Below, one piece after another: positions 44,126-55,200 of a stretch of 64,000 bases of DNA. Source of the DNA: Tardiphaga robiniae (GTDB lineage: Bacteria; Pseudomonadota; Alphaproteobacteria; Rhizobiales; Xanthobacteraceae); NCBI RefSeq assembly GCF_013359755.1, contig NZ_JABMCJ010000082.1, positions 186,001 through 250,000 of the forward strand, read 5' to 3'. Every line of letters starts with the position of its first letter. Positions within the stretch are counted from its first letter, which is position 1. The notes under the pieces were generated by a model, which saw nothing but the letters and a program-made list of their open reading frames with translations, ran no database searches and was not told the origin of the DNA. A program made the position numbers and the translations under genes.

Positions 44126-44866
44126 ATGACAGCGCCCAATCGCCATATCGTCGTGGTCGAGGATGCAGTGGCTCTCGCCGAGGCCGCAGCCGACCGGCTG
44201 ATCGAGCGCATCGAGGCCAATCCCGGTCGCATCGCCATCTGCATGACTGGCGGATCGAGCCCGAAGCGGCTCTATGAATTACTCGCCACCGAACCCTATC
44301 GCAGCGAAATCCCCTGGGATCGCGTACACTGGTTCATCGGCGACGACCGCTTCGTTTCTTCAAGCGACCCGCTCAACAACATGAGTATGGCGCGAACTGC
44401 GTTTCTGGATGCATGCGCGCCACTTGCGAATGTGCACCCGATCAAGACCGATGCGGCGAATCCGGATGACGCGGCGGCGCTCTATGCGCGCGAACTGCAG
44501 TCCTTCTACGGCACCCACAAGCTCGATAAAGCCAAACCGCTGTTCGATCTCGTATTGCTCGGCGTCGGCCCCGATGGCCACGTGGCGTCGCTGTTTCCCG
44601 GATATCCCGGCATCGAGATCAAGGACCGCTGGGTAGTCGGCGTGCCCGAAGCGCATGTAAAGCCGTTCGTGCCGCGCGTCAGCCTGACGCTGCCGGCCCT
44701 GGCCTCATGCCGAGAGATGCTGTTCCTGATGAGCGGCGAGGACAAGCGCGCAATCCTGACGCGCGTGCTGAAGGGCGAGGATCTGCCAGCCAATCGCGCG
44801 CGGTCGGACGGCGAAACCGTATGGCTGTGCGACAAGGCCGCCCTGCCGGACGACGCGCGTGGCTGA
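44126..44866 (+). CDS. pgl: 6-phosphogluconolactonase
   Basis: The 246-residue enzyme of the glucosamine-6-P isomerase-like fold has CMTGGSSPKRLYELL, HWFIGDDRFV and LGVGPDGHVASLFPG, the family blocks. It hydrolyses 6-phosphogluconolactone. It follows zwf by 4 bp and overlaps gntK by 8 bp. Confidence 0.94.
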   Translation: MTAPNRHIVVVEDAVALAEAAADRLIERIEANPGRIAICMTGGSSPKRLYELLATEPYRSEIPWDRVHWFIGDDRFVSSSDPLNNMSMARTAFLDACAPLANVHPIKTDAANPDDAAALYARELQSFYGTHKLDKAKPLFDLVLLGVGPDGHVASLFPGYPGIEIKDRWVVGVPEAHVKPFVPRVSLTLPALASCREMLFLMSGEDKRAILTRVLKGEDLPANRARSDGETVWLCDKAALPDDARG

Positions 44867-45401
44867 CACCGCGCCCAAGACTCTGGCACCCAAGATCCTG
44901 GCACCCAAGGCTCTGGTGGTGATGGGCGTCTCCAGCTCAGGCAAGAGCACGATCGCGAAGACGCTTGCTGAACGCCTCGGCTGGCGTTTCGCCGATGGCG
45001 ACGATTTTCACCCGAAGGCAAATATCGAGAAGCAGCGCGCGGGCCAGCCACTCACCGACGACGATCGCTGGCCCTGGCTGCAGGCCATTGCCGACGAGAT
45101 CGACCGCGTCACCGCCGATGGCCAAAAGCTTGTCGTCGCCTGTTCTGCGCTCAAGCGCGCCTATCGCGATCTGCTATTGCACGGCCGCGACGACATTCGC
45201 ATCGTCTATCTCGACGGCTCCAGGGAGCTAATCGCCAAGCGCATGGCGGCGCGGAAGAATCATTTCATGCCGCCGACGCTGCTCGACAGTCAGTTCAAGA
45301 CGCTCGAAATCCCTGGCCCAGACGAACGCCCGATCACAGTATCCATCGACGACGATGTCGACGGCATCGTCTCCGCCATCATCAAACAACTGCCGGCCTG
45401 A
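44859..45401 (+). CDS. gntK: Gluconokinase
   Basis: The 180-residue P-loop kinase has Walker A GVSSSGKST at 23-31, DGDDFHPKANIEKQRAGQPLTDDDRWPWL and the nucleotide-contact ACSALKRAYRD block of GntK. It phosphorylates gluconate to 6-phosphogluconate. The start is GTG overlapping pgl. The first 20 residues contain a tandem LAPK repeat encoded by repeated CTGGCACCCAAG, which is not family-typical, so an internal start near residue 22 is possible. Confidence 0.9.
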   Translation: MADTAPKTLAPKILAPKALVVMGVSSSGKSTIAKTLAERLGWRFADGDDFHPKANIEKQRAGQPLTDDDRWPWLQAIADEIDRVTADGQKLVVACSALKRAYRDLLLHGRDDIRIVYLDGSRELIAKRMAARKNHFMPPTLLDSQFKTLEIPGPDERPITVSIDDDVDGIVSAIIKQLPA

Positions 45402-45412
45402 AGGATCAGACC

Positions 45413-46225
45413 ATGACCAAGATTGCTCTCGTGGTGTCCGACGTCGACGGTACGCTCGTCACCCACGACAAACGCCTCACCGACACGGCCAAGGCGGCCG
45501 TGAAGAAACTGGAAGACGCCGGCATCGGCTTCACCATCACGTCGAGCCGCCCGCCCGTCGGCATGCGCTTCCTGGTCAAGCCACTGGGGATCACGCTGCC
45601 GATCGGCCCGTTCAACGGCAGCTCCATGGTGGACGGCGACCTGAAGCCGATCATGCAGCACCTGATCCCGGAATCCGCCACCAAGCGCGCCATCGAAGTA
45701 CTGGAAGACCACGGCGTCGATATCTGGATTTTCACCAATGATGAATGGGTGGTCAAGCGCGACGACGGCAAATATGTGCCGCATGAGCGCGACACCATCC
45801 AGCATGAGGCCGTGATGGTGGATGACTTCACGCCCTATCTTGCCAAGGCCTGCAAGATCGTCGGCGCCAGCGCGGACTTTCCGTTGCTGGAGCGCTGTGA
45901 GGGCGCGATGCAGAAGGCGCTGGGCGATACAGCTGTCGCCGTGCGCTCGCAGAACTACTATCTCGACATCACGCCGCCCAACCAGAACAAAGGCACCTTT
46001 GTGCAGGCGATGGCGCAGCGCCTCGGCATCTCCCTTGAGGCCATCGCCACCATCGGCGACATGCGCAACGACCTGCCGATGTTCAAGGTGTCAGGCATGT
46101 CGGTGGCGATGGGCAATGCGAGCGACGACGTGAAATCGCAGGCAACGGATGTGACATCGTCGAATGAAGAGGAAGGCTTTGCGGGAGCGGTGGAGATGAT
46201 TTTGAAAAGGAATGCGGGGCGCTGA
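45413..46225 (+). CDS. Cof-type HAD phosphatase
   Basis: The 270-residue HAD hydrolase has the nucleophile motif DVDGTL at 10-15, TSSRPP (motif II), NKGTFVQAMAQRLG and the Mg-binding GDMRNDLPMF. It lies 11 bp after gntK at the end of the sugar operon. A sugar phosphate is the likely substrate, but Cof-type enzymes are broad. The next gene is convergent. Confidence 0.85.
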   Translation: MTKIALVVSDVDGTLVTHDKRLTDTAKAAVKKLEDAGIGFTITSSRPPVGMRFLVKPLGITLPIGPFNGSSMVDGDLKPIMQHLIPESATKRAIEVLEDHGVDIWIFTNDEWVVKRDDGKYVPHERDTIQHEAVMVDDFTPYLAKACKIVGASADFPLLERCEGAMQKALGDTAVAVRSQNYYLDITPPNQNKGTFVQAMAQRLGISLEAIATIGDMRNDLPMFKVSGMSVAMGNASDDVKSQATDVTSSNEEEGFAGAVEMILKRNAGR

Positions 46226-46245
46226 GGCGCTCTGGCACCCGTGGC

Positions 46246-46282
46246 TTCCCTCCCCCAAGCGGCGTAGCCGCGCGGGAGGGAA
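46246..46282. terminator. Hairpin between convergent HAD and GH15 genes
   Basis: TTCCCTCCC and GGGAGGGAA form a 9-bp stem, with an inner partial stem GCGGC/GCCGC. It lies in the 66-bp gap between convergent genes and is followed by AAAGG, so it probably ends both transcripts. It also resembles a common rhizobial intergenic unit. Confidence 0.65.
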
Positions 46283-46291
46283 AAGGAAGAA

Positions 46292-48112
46292 CTACTTCGC
46301 CCGCTCCACCTTCTTCTCCTGCGGACGCTTGGCGCTCGCCAGATTATGCGCCACGGCGATCAACGCAATATGGGTCAGCGCCTGCGGGAAGTTGCCGGTC
46401 TGGCGTTTGACGCCGCTGTCATATTCCTCCGCCAGCAGACCGACATCATTGGCGATCGCAACGACGCGATTAAACAGTTCTTCCGCCTTGGCGATCTCAC
46501 CCATCTTGATATAGGCCTCGGCCAGCCACAGGCTGCAGGCGAGGAACGCACCCTCGGCGGGCTGCACCTCGCCGGTGACCTCGCGCGGATCGTGGCGCAG
46601 CACGAAGCCGTCACGTATCAGATATTTCTCGACCGCAGCGATCGTGCCTTTCACGCGAGGATCGTCGGCCGGAAGAAAACCCAGGGCCGGCAGCAGCAGG
46701 ATGGCGCCGTCGAGCACGTCCGAACCGTAGGATTCCACGAAGGTGTTTTCGCGGGGATCAAACCCCTTCTCGCAGACGTCGCGGTGAATCTCCTTGCGCA
46801 GCTCCTTCCACTGGTCGACAGGGCCTTTGAGATTGAAGGTCTCGGCGCTCTTGATGGCGCGGTCGAACGCAACCCAGCAGCCGACTTTCGACAGCACATA
46901 GTGCTTGCCGGGACCGCGGCGCTCCCAGATGCCGTGATCGGGCTTATTCCAGACCGAAGCGAGATGTTCGAGGATCTCGCATTCCACCGCCCAGGTGCCA
47001 TCCTCGAGATCGAGTTTAGCAACGCGGGTCTGGTGGAAGGCATCAATCAACTCGCCATAGACGTCGAGCTGCAATTGCGCATGGGCGGCATTGCCGACGC
47101 GCACCGGCAGCGCGCCGCCATAGCCGGGCAGCCAGTCGGCCTCCCATTCGAGCAAGCGGCGCTGGCCCATGATGCCATACATGATCTGCATCTCGGCCGG
47201 TGCGCCGGCGACAGCGCGCAGCAGCCAGCGATACCAGGCGCGCGCCTCATCCGTGTAGCCGCTGTTCATCAGCACCAGCAGCGTGAAGGTCGCATCGCGC
47301 AGCCAGCAGAAGCGATAGTCCCAGTTTCTGGAGCCGCCGAGCTTTTCGGGCAGCGACGTGGTCGGCGCCGCGACGATGCCGCCTGAAGGTGCATAGATCA
47401 GCGCCTTCAGCGTAATCAGCGAGCGCATCACGAGATCGCGGTGCTCGCCTTTATAGGTGCAGCGGCTGCTCCATTCCTTCCAGAATTCCTCGGTGTCCTT
47501 CAGCGCCTCGTCGACATTGATCGGCGCTGGCACTTTGAGATGCGAAGGCCCATAGGTCAGCACGAACGGGACGCTGTCGCCCTGTTTGACTTCGAATTTC
47601 GCGACGGTCGTGAGGTTCTCGCCATGGGTCTCGACGGGCGTGTGCAGCACGGTCATGTCGGGCCCGCAAATCGCCAGCACTCCGCCGTCCTTGTCGCGCT
47701 TCACCCAGGGGATGGCCGCGCCGAATCCGAAGCGGATGATCAGCTCCATCCGGACCGTCACCGTGCCGCGATCGCCGCGGACAATGCGCACCACATCAGA
47801 GGCAGCGCCGCGCGGCGGCATGAAGTCGATCAGCGTGATGGCGCCGTCGTCCGTCTCCAGCGTGGTTTCCAGAATGAGGGAGTCGCCGCGATAGCGCCGT
47901 TTGCATGCCGTGATCGGAGCATCGGGCGTGATTTGCCAGCGGCCATGATCCTTGGTGCCGAGCAGCGCGGTAAAGCATGCGTCAGAATCGAAGGCCGGCC
48001 AGCACAGCCAGTCGATCGATCCGTTGCGGTTGACGAGAGCGGCGGTCTCACAATCGCCGATCAGCGCGTAATCTTCGATATTGCTGTACAAAGTCTTTCC
48101 GCCACCTGACAA
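46292..48112 (-). CDS. GH15 glucoamylase/trehalase-like glycosidase
   Basis: The 606-residue protein has the bacterial GH15 layout. A small N-terminal beta domain (IEDYALIGDCETAALVNRNGSIDWLCWP) is followed by an alpha/alpha barrel containing GGSRNWDYRFCWLRDATFTL and HGIWE, which carry the catalytic acids of the family. It releases glucose from alpha-glucans or trehalose. No export signal is visible, so cytoplasmic. The start is TTG at 48112, 3 bp after malQ; a TTG seven codons later is equally possible. It is co-transcribed with malQ. Confidence 0.85.
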   Translation of the reverse strand: MSGGGKTLYSNIEDYALIGDCETAALVNRNGSIDWLCWPAFDSDACFTALLGTKDHGRWQITPDAPITACKRRYRGDSLILETTLETDDGAITLIDFMPPRGAASDVVRIVRGDRGTVTVRMELIIRFGFGAAIPWVKRDKDGGVLAICGPDMTVLHTPVETHGENLTTVAKFEVKQGDSVPFVLTYGPSHLKVPAPINVDEALKDTEEFWKEWSSRCTYKGEHRDLVMRSLITLKALIYAPSGGIVAAPTTSLPEKLGGSRNWDYRFCWLRDATFTLLVLMNSGYTDEARAWYRWLLRAVAGAPAEMQIMYGIMGQRRLLEWEADWLPGYGGALPVRVGNAAHAQLQLDVYGELIDAFHQTRVAKLDLEDGTWAVECEILEHLASVWNKPDHGIWERRGPGKHYVLSKVGCWVAFDRAIKSAETFNLKGPVDQWKELRKEIHRDVCEKGFDPRENTFVESYGSDVLDGAILLLPALGFLPADDPRVKGTIAAVEKYLIRDGFVLRHDPREVTGEVQPAEGAFLACSLWLAEAYIKMGEIAKAEELFNRVVAIANDVGLLAEEYDSGVKRQTGNFPQALTHIALIAVAHNLASAKRPQEKKVERAK

Positions 48113-48115
48113 AAT

Positions 48116-50068
48116 TTACGTCAATGCGGACAAACTCCTGTCCGCGGTTGCAATGTGCAGCGCGTCACGATCGATCGACGTGGCCATCGTCTCCACCGTG
48201 GCCGACAGCCGCTGCCGCCAGTTCGGATGCTCATTGATGGTGCCGGGAATATTCGGCTGATCGATCACACCCAACAGGTCTTCCAACGCGACGGCCAGCA
48301 AACGGGTCCGCGTGCGCGCGAGAAAGTGAGCGACGGCGTAGAAGTCTTCGGTATTGATGCCCTGGGCTCGCAGCGCCTCGCTGAGCATCTGCAGCGCGTA
48401 ACGGCGGGCATCGTCGCTCTCGCCGGGATCGATGCCCAGCGAGCGCTTCAGCTGCAGATCGTGCAGGCTGCGCCAGCCGGCATAGGTCGGCAGATCATGG
48501 GTATTGAAGGTCACCAGCGCATTCGGTGCGTAATAGTCGATACCGCGGAAGGCATAGCGTTCATCACGCTCGAACATCATCACCAGATACGACCAGATGC
48601 CCCAGGACGCGAGATGATCGCGGAAGCCGTCCGGCACGGTACCGAGGTCCTCACCGATCACCACACAGCGATTGGCGACGCTCTCCTGCGCCGTCACGGC
48701 CAACAGTGCTTCCAGCGGCATCTTCACATAGGCGCCGTTGTCAGCGTCATAGCCATGCGGCACGACATAGAGGCGATTGAGGCCGAGCACATGATCGAGG
48801 CGAACCGCGCCCGCATAGCGCATCGAGGCACGCAGCATGTCCTTGAACGGCGCGAAGCCCTGCACTTCCAGCCCCGCCGCATTGAAGCCGGCGAGACCCC
48901 AGTTCTGTCCGGCGGGCTGCAGCGCATCGGGCGGCGCGCCGACGGACAGATGACGCGAAATCGCGATCTGCTCATTCCAGGCATCGAAGCCGCCGGACTG
49001 TACGCCGACGGCGACGTCGAGATAGAGGCCGACGGGCATGCCGAGCTTCGTCGTCAGATCGAAACACGCCTTGAGCTGCAGGTCGGCATTCCACTGCACA
49101 TATTCGATATAAGCGACTTCCTTGCCGTCCGGTCCGGCGCGGAAGGCGTCACAGGTCGCGTCATCGGGCAGCAGCCATTCCGACGGCCAGTCCCACCACG
49201 CGGTCTGCTGCTGATGCCGCAGCACCTCGAAACAGGCAAAGCGCGTCAGCAGCGGCGCACGTTCGGCGCGGAATGCGGCGAAGGCCTTCTGACGCTCGGA
49301 TGTCGGATCGGCATAGAAAGCCTCGAAGGCCGCGCGCATCGCCTTCGCCTTGGCGGCCGCGATATCCGCATAGTCGACGAATTGGCTCGCGCGCATAGTA
49401 GCCAGCATATCGCCGCTGTCGTTGGCCGCGTATTCGGGCAGCGCCTCGACGTCGATATAAAGCGGATTGAGAAACAGCCGGCTGTTCGGCGAATACGGGC
49501 TGCATTCGGCCGGCCGGTCGTCGAACAGCGCATGCAGCGGATTGAGCCCGACACCGCCGGCGCCGATCGAGGCCGCCAGTCTGATCAGGTCCTGCAGATC
49601 GGTGAAGTCGCCGATGCCCCAGTTGCGCTCGGAGCGCACGCCATAGAGCTGTACGGCGAGAATCCAGGACCGATCGAAGGTGCCGGGAAATGCCTTGGAC
49701 GGCGCGACGATGAACGGCGCCTCGTCGGGGAATTTCTTGGCGTCGACCAGCCTGAGCCGGTGCACGCCGACCGGCAGGTCGCGCGGCCAGGTGATCTCGC
49801 GCCCCTCCGTCGTTCCCTCGGCGATAACCTTAACCCCGTCGAGAATTTTCCAGCTCAGGGGAAACGTGGCAGCCTCATTGAGGACCGTGCGGGCACCCTC
49901 GCCGGCCCGCACCACGACCGGACTCGCCACGAAGCGATGCGGCGTGCGCACCGGCATGGCGTCCAGAATGAGCTTAAGGGCGGCTTCGCCCGTGGTGTGC
50001 CACTGGCCCTGACCGTCGTGAAAACCGGTCTGGATTCCGAGTTCGGCAGCTTTGGTGAAAAGGTCCAT
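48116..50068 (-). CDS. malQ: 4-alpha-glucanotransferase (amylomaltase)
   Basis: The 650-residue GH77 enzyme has nucleophile Asp425 in VRLDHVLGL, acid/base Glu473 in VIGEDLGTVP, and the family block SPYSPNSRLFLNPLYID. An N-terminal beta domain of about 130 residues precedes the barrel. It transfers glucan chains between maltodextrins, releasing glucose. It is transcribed divergently from glgE and shares a 198-bp promoter region with it. Confidence 0.94.
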   Translation of the reverse strand: MDLFTKAAELGIQTGFHDGQGQWHTTGEAALKLILDAMPVRTPHRFVASPVVVRAGEGARTVLNEAATFPLSWKILDGVKVIAEGTTEGREITWPRDLPVGVHRLRLVDAKKFPDEAPFIVAPSKAFPGTFDRSWILAVQLYGVRSERNWGIGDFTDLQDLIRLAASIGAGGVGLNPLHALFDDRPAECSPYSPNSRLFLNPLYIDVEALPEYAANDSGDMLATMRASQFVDYADIAAAKAKAMRAAFEAFYADPTSERQKAFAAFRAERAPLLTRFACFEVLRHQQQTAWWDWPSEWLLPDDATCDAFRAGPDGKEVAYIEYVQWNADLQLKACFDLTTKLGMPVGLYLDVAVGVQSGGFDAWNEQIAISRHLSVGAPPDALQPAGQNWGLAGFNAAGLEVQGFAPFKDMLRASMRYAGAVRLDHVLGLNRLYVVPHGYDADNGAYVKMPLEALLAVTAQESVANRCVVIGEDLGTVPDGFRDHLASWGIWSYLVMMFERDERYAFRGIDYYAPNALVTFNTHDLPTYAGWRSLHDLQLKRSLGIDPGESDDARRYALQMLSEALRAQGINTEDFYAVAHFLARTRTRLLAVALEDLLGVIDQPNIPGTINEHPNWRQRLSATVETMATSIDRDALHIATADRSLSALT

Positions 50069-50266
50069 TCGGCACGCTGTTTGCAGAGCAACAATCGAAA
50101 GTTGCTGGGAAATTTCTGAATTTGCGGAAGAGGATAGCCGATTTCAACGCGTCGATCTAAGCTGAGTTCCATGGGGAACCAAACCCCTGTCACGGGGCTT
50201 TGTATATGATCGCACCGTCTCTTTTTGAAAAATCGAACAGGGACGACACCTCATGATGGCATCACC
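50069..50266. promoter_or_regulatory. Divergent promoter region malQ / glgE
   Basis: The 198-bp gap separates the leftward malQ-GH15 pair from the rightward glgE-led operon, so both promoters must lie here. I see no convincing palindrome. A start further upstream for glgE (TTG at 50225) would shorten it. Confidence 0.5.
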
Positions 50267-52219
50267 GTGAACAGAACATCGCAAATCGTGGACACCGCCG
50301 GTATCGGCGGGGCTTTCCATATCGAAAACATCTATCCGATCATCGACGCTGGCCGCTTCCCGGTCAAACGCATCGTGGGCGAACCTGTCGCTGTCTATGC
50401 CGACCTGTACCGCGATGGTCACGAGATCATCGCCGCTGCCATTGTCTGGCGCCGTGAGCAGGACCGCGAGTGGAATCGCGTCCCGATGACGCTGGAAGTG
50501 AACGACCGCTGGGGCGGCTCATTCATCCCCGATGGCATCGGACGCTATGTGTATGCGATCGAGGCCTGGACCGACGAATTCGCCACCTGGCGCCACGGCT
50601 TCGAACTGAAGCTGAAGGCGGGACAGGATGTCACGCTGGATGCGCTGGAAGGCGCCGGTCTGATGACCAAGGCGCAGAATGGCGGGCCCGAGGCTTCGGC
50701 GCTCATCGTCAAGCAATGCGAGAATTTTCTGCAGACCGGCGACAATGAGCCGCTGCTGTCACCTGAGCTGCGCACCGCCATGGGCGAGGCCCAGTTACGC
50801 CCGGACCTGACGCGCTCGCCTTTGTTGCCGCTGATGATCGACCGTGAACGTGCCCGCAACGGCGCGTGGTACGAGATGGTGCCGCGCAGTCAGAGCACAG
50901 TGCCAGGCCAGCACGGCACGTTCCGCGATTGCATCGCCCGCCTGCCCGACGTGCAGGCGATGGGCTTCGATGTGCTGTATTTCACGCCGATCCACCCGAT
51001 CGGCAAGACCAACCGCAAGGGCAAGAACAATTCACTGACCTCCGAGCCCGGCGATGTCGGCAGCCCCTATGCCATTGGCGGAGCCGAGGGCGGCCATGAC
51101 GCATTGCATCCGCAGCTCGGCACCATGGAAGATTTCCATGCGCTGATCGCTGCGTGCAAAGACCATGGTCTGGAAGTCGCTATCGACGTCGCCGTGCAAT
51201 GCTCGCCGGATCATCCATGGGTCAAGGACCATCCAGACTGGTTCAAGCGCCGGCCGGACGGTTCGATGAAATATGCCGAGAACCCGCCGAAAAAATACGA
51301 AGACATCCACAATCCGGACTTCGACTGCGAGGACGCGGGATCGCTGTGGAACGCGCTGCGCGACATGCTGCTGTTCTGGTGCGACCAGGGCGTCAAGATC
51401 TTCCGCATCGACAATCCGCACACCAAGCCGCTGCGGTTCTGGGAATGGGCGATCCATGAGGTGCAGATCAGGCATCCGGACGCGCTGTTTCTGGCGGAAG
51501 CGTTCACACGTCCGAAGCTGATGAAGGGCCTCGCCAAGCTCGGCTTCTCGCAGAGCTATACCTATTTCACCTGGCGCACTGCGAAGTGGGAGATCGAGCA
51601 GTATCTCAACGAACTGTGCGGCTATCCCGAGCGTGAGTTCTATCGCCCCAACTTCTTCGTCAACACGCCGGACATCCTGCCCTATCATCTGCAATCCGGT
51701 GAAGCCTGGATGTTCAAGGCGCGCGTGGCGCTGGCGGCCGCGCTGTCGTCGACCTATGGCATCTATAACGGTTTCGAACTGCTCGAACACGAAGCCATTC
51801 CGGGCAAGGAGGAATATCTGAACTCGGAGAAATATGAGATCAGGACCCGCGACTGGAATGCGCCGGGCAATATCAAGCCTTATATCACCGCGCTGAACCA
51901 CGCACGCCGCGCCAACACGGCGCTGCAGCAGACGTCAAACCTGCGTTTCATGCCGGTCGACAACGACAACATCATCGGCTTCGTCAAGGAGTCGGTGGAT
52001 GGCACCAATACGGTCGCTGGCGCCATCGCCCTGTCGCGCGATCCTTATGAATTTTGGCTGCCGATCGACACGCAAGTCACAGTCGATGGCGAGAAGCGCA
52101 ATGTCGCCGCCGTCGAGAACATCATTACCGGCGAGCGCCATGGCGTCGAATGGGGCGGCATCCGCCTGCGTCTCGATCCCCAGCGCGATCCCGCCATCTT
52201 CTTCCGTTGCCTCGCCTGA
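50267..52219 (+). CDS. glgE: GlgE, maltose-1-phosphate maltosyltransferase
   Basis: The 650-residue GH13_3 enzyme has an N-terminal beta domain (about 1-200) and a catalytic barrel. Nucleophile Asp382 lies in [12 protein letters not shown] and acid/base Glu411 in [10 protein letters not shown]. It extends alpha-1,4-glucan by two glucoses from maltose-1-phosphate. GTG 50267 is the chosen start; a TTG at 50225 would add 14 residues, and neither has a clear ribosome site. It heads an operon with its substrate supplier, TreS-maltokinase. Confidence 0.93.
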   Translation: MNRTSQIVDTAGIGGAFHIENIYPIIDAGRFPVKRIVGEPVAVYADLYRDGHEIIAAAIVWRREQDREWNRVPMTLEVNDRWGGSFIPDGIGRYVYAIEAWTDEFATWRHGFELKLKAGQDVTLDALEGAGLMTKAQNGGPEASALIVKQCENFLQTGDNEPLLSPELRTAMGEAQLRPDLTRSPLLPLMIDRERARNGAWYEMVPRSQSTVPGQHGTFRDCIARLPDVQAMGFDVLYFTPIHPIGKTNRKGKNNSLTSEPGDVGSPYAIGGAEGGHDALHPQLGTMEDFHALIAACKDHGLEVAIDVAVQCSPDHPWVKDHPDWFKRRPDGSMKYAENPPKKYEDIHNPDFDCEDAGSLWNALRDMLLFWCDQGVKIFRIDNPHTKPLRFWEWAIHEVQIRHPDALFLAEAFTRPKLMKGLAKLGFSQSYTYFTWRTAKWEIEQYLNELCGYPEREFYRPNFFVNTPDILPYHLQSGEAWMFKARVALAAALSSTYGIYNGFELLEHEAIPGKEEYLNSEKYEIRTRDWNAPGNIKPYITALNHARRANTALQQTSNLRFMPVDNDNIIGFVKESVDGTNTVAGAIALSRDPYEFWLPIDTQVTVDGEKRNVAAVENIITGERHGVEWGGIRLRLDPQRDPAIFFRCLA

Positions 52220-52229
52220 AAGCGTTGAC

Positions 52230-55200
52230 ATGAACGTAATGACCGATATCGACGTTAAAGCGAAACAGCGCGCCGAGGAGATCGACAAGCTCTGGTACAA
52301 GGACGCCATCATCTATCAGCTGCATGTGAAGACCTTCGCTGACAGCAACCATGACGGCATCGGCGACTTTATCGGCCTGACCGAGAAGCTGGATTATTTG
52401 CAGGATCTCGGCGTCACCACCATCTGGCTGATGCCGTTCTATCCGTCGCCAGGCCGCGACGACGGCTACGACATCGCCGACTATGGTTCGATCCATCCCG
52501 ACTTCGGCACGATGAAGGACTTCAAGCGCTTCATCCACGAAGCCAAGCGCCGTGGCCTGCGCGTGATTACCGAACTCGTCATCAATCACACGTCGGACCA
52601 GCATGACTGGTTCAAACGCGCCCGCCGCAGCCCGGCCGGCTCCAGTGCGCGCAACTGGTATGTCTGGAGCGACACCGACCAGAAATATCAGAGCACCCGG
52701 ATCATCTTCACCGATACCGAAAAGTCGAACTGGACCTGGGACCCGGAGGCCAAGGCCTATTACTGGCACCGCTTCTTCTCACATCAGCCGGATTTGAATT
52801 TCGACAATCCGCGCGTTGTCTCTGCCGTGGTGCAGGTGATGAAACGCTGGCTGGATGCCGGCGTCGATGGCTTCCGTCTGGACGCGATCCCCTATCTTGT
52901 CGAGCGCGACGGTACCAATAACGAGAACCTGCCCGAGACCCACAAAGTCATCAAGCATTTGCGGGCCGAACTCGATGCCTATGCGCCGGGCAAGCTGCTG
53001 CTCGCCGAGGCCAATCAATGGCCGGAGGACGTGCAGGAATATTTCGGCAACAGCGACGAATGCCACATGGCCTATCACTTCCCGCTGATGCCGCGCATCT
53101 ATATGGCGCTGGCGCAGGAAGACCGCTTCCCGATCACCGACATCATGCGGCAGACGCCGGATATTCCGGGCGACTGCCAGTGGGCAATGTTCCTGCGCAA
53201 TCACGACGAGCTGACGCTGGAAATGGTCACCGACGTCGAGCGCGACTATCTGTGGTCGACCTATGCGAACGATCCGCGCGCGCGCATCAATGTCGGCATT
53301 CGCCGTCGCCTGGCGCCTTTGATGGACAACGATCGGCGCAAGATCGAGCTGCTGGACTCGTTGTTGCTGTCGTTCCCCGGCACGCCGATCATCTATTACG
53401 GCGATGAGATCGGCATGGGCGACAATATCTATCTCGGCGACCGCAACGGCGTGCGCACACCGATGCAATGGGCGCCGGACCGTAATGGCGGCTTCTCGCG
53501 CGCCGATCCCGCGCGGCTCTATGCACCGCCGATCATGGATCCGATCTACGGCTACGAGTCCGTGAACGTGGAAGCGCAGTCGCGCAGCCTGTCGTCGCTG
53601 CTGTCGGCGACCAAACGGCTCATTGCTGTCAGGAAATCGACGCTCGCTTTCGGTCGCGGCACCATGACCTTCATCCGCCCCGACAACCGCTCCGTTCTCG
53701 CTTATGTGCGCCAACTCGGCGACGAAGCGATTCTTTGCGTCGCCAACCTGTCGCGCGCCGCGCAGGCCACCGAACTCGATCTGTCGCCGTGGAAGGAACG
53801 CGTGCCGCTGGAAATGCTCGGCCGCACCAAATTCCCGCCGATCGGCGATCTGCCTTACATGATTACGCTGGCGCCTTACGGCTTCTACTGGTTCCAGCTG
53901 CAGCTCCGCGATGTCTCCGAACATTCGCAGCCGCCGGTGGTGCCAGAATTCGAAACGCTGGTGGTGCCGCTTGGCTCGACCTGGATGACTCTCGCCCGTA
54001 CGCGCGGTGTGTTCGAGCGCGACGTGCTGCCTTCCTTCCTGGCGCGCAGCCGCTGGTATCCGGAGCGACAGCCAAAGGCGATCCAGCCCATGCTTACCGG
54101 CGCGATCCCGTTCTGCGAGATCGGCGACAACCGTCCATGGCTGGTGTTCTTCGAAACCACGCAGCGCAATGTGGCGACGCGCTATCTGCTGCCCATGCAG
54201 ATCGAGTGGACCCGCTTCGACCGCGAACGCTACAATCCGAAAGCCTTTGCCGCTGTCCGTCAGGGCGCGCGCGAAGGTACCCTACTCGACGTTGCCACCG
54301 ACCACATCTTCATTGCGCTGCTGCTGCACAATTTGCGCATTTCACTGACCGTCGAAGAAGAGGGCAACCGTCTGGAATTCCGGCCAACGACCAAGCTTGC
54401 CGAAAAGCCGGCTGCGCCGCTGGAGAACATCCGTGCGGTCGAAACCGAACAGTCCAACAGCACTGCATTGGTCGACAACGACTATGTCGTGAAGATCTAT
54501 CGCAAGCTGCAGGCCGGCATCAATCCGGAGATCGAGGTCAGCCGTTTCCTGACGGATATCGCCGGTTTCACCAATACGCCGGCTCTGCTTGGCAGCGTCG
54601 AACTGGTCGAGGGTGATCAGCGCACCGCCGTCGCCATCGTGCATGCCTTCGTGCAGAATCAGGGCGATGCCTGGACCGTGACATCGGCCTATCTCGACCG
54701 TTTCGCCGATGAGCAGCGTCTGCTGGCGGTGGATGACCACGCCCCGCACAGTGAAGAACAGGTGCCGTATCTGCTCTATATGTCGCAGACCGGCCGCCGC
54801 GTCGCCGAGATGCAGATGGCGCTGGCCAGCCGCGACGACATCCCGGATTTCAAGCCGGAGCCGACGTCGCCTGACGATATCAGGCTCTGGATCAATGAAA
54901 TCGTCACGCGTGCGGAGCCGGTATTTAGCGCGCTCGCCCAACGTCGCAATTCTGCAAAGGATTCGGATCGCGCGCTGATCGATCAGGTGCTGGAACTGCG
55001 CCACGGCTTGCGGGGGTGGCTGACCGAGCTGCTGCCGGAGAATATCGACGGACTGAAGATCCGCCATCACGGTGATTTCCATCTCGGCCAGATGCTGATC
55101 GTCAAGGATGATATCTTCATCATCGACTTCGAGGGTGAACCGCGCAGATCGATCGATGAGCGCCGCCGCAAGGCGCCCGCTGCACGTGATATCGCCGGGC

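Noticed and set aside
48155-50119. 654-codon rightward open frame opposite malQ
   Set aside because: It is antisense to a complete GH77 gene with all catalytic motifs. Long antisense frames are expected in GC-rich DNA with strong third-position bias.
51999-52229. Upstream extension of the treS frame into glgE
   Set aside because: It would overlap 220 bp of glgE in another frame. The conserved TreS N-terminus begins at 52230 or 52239.
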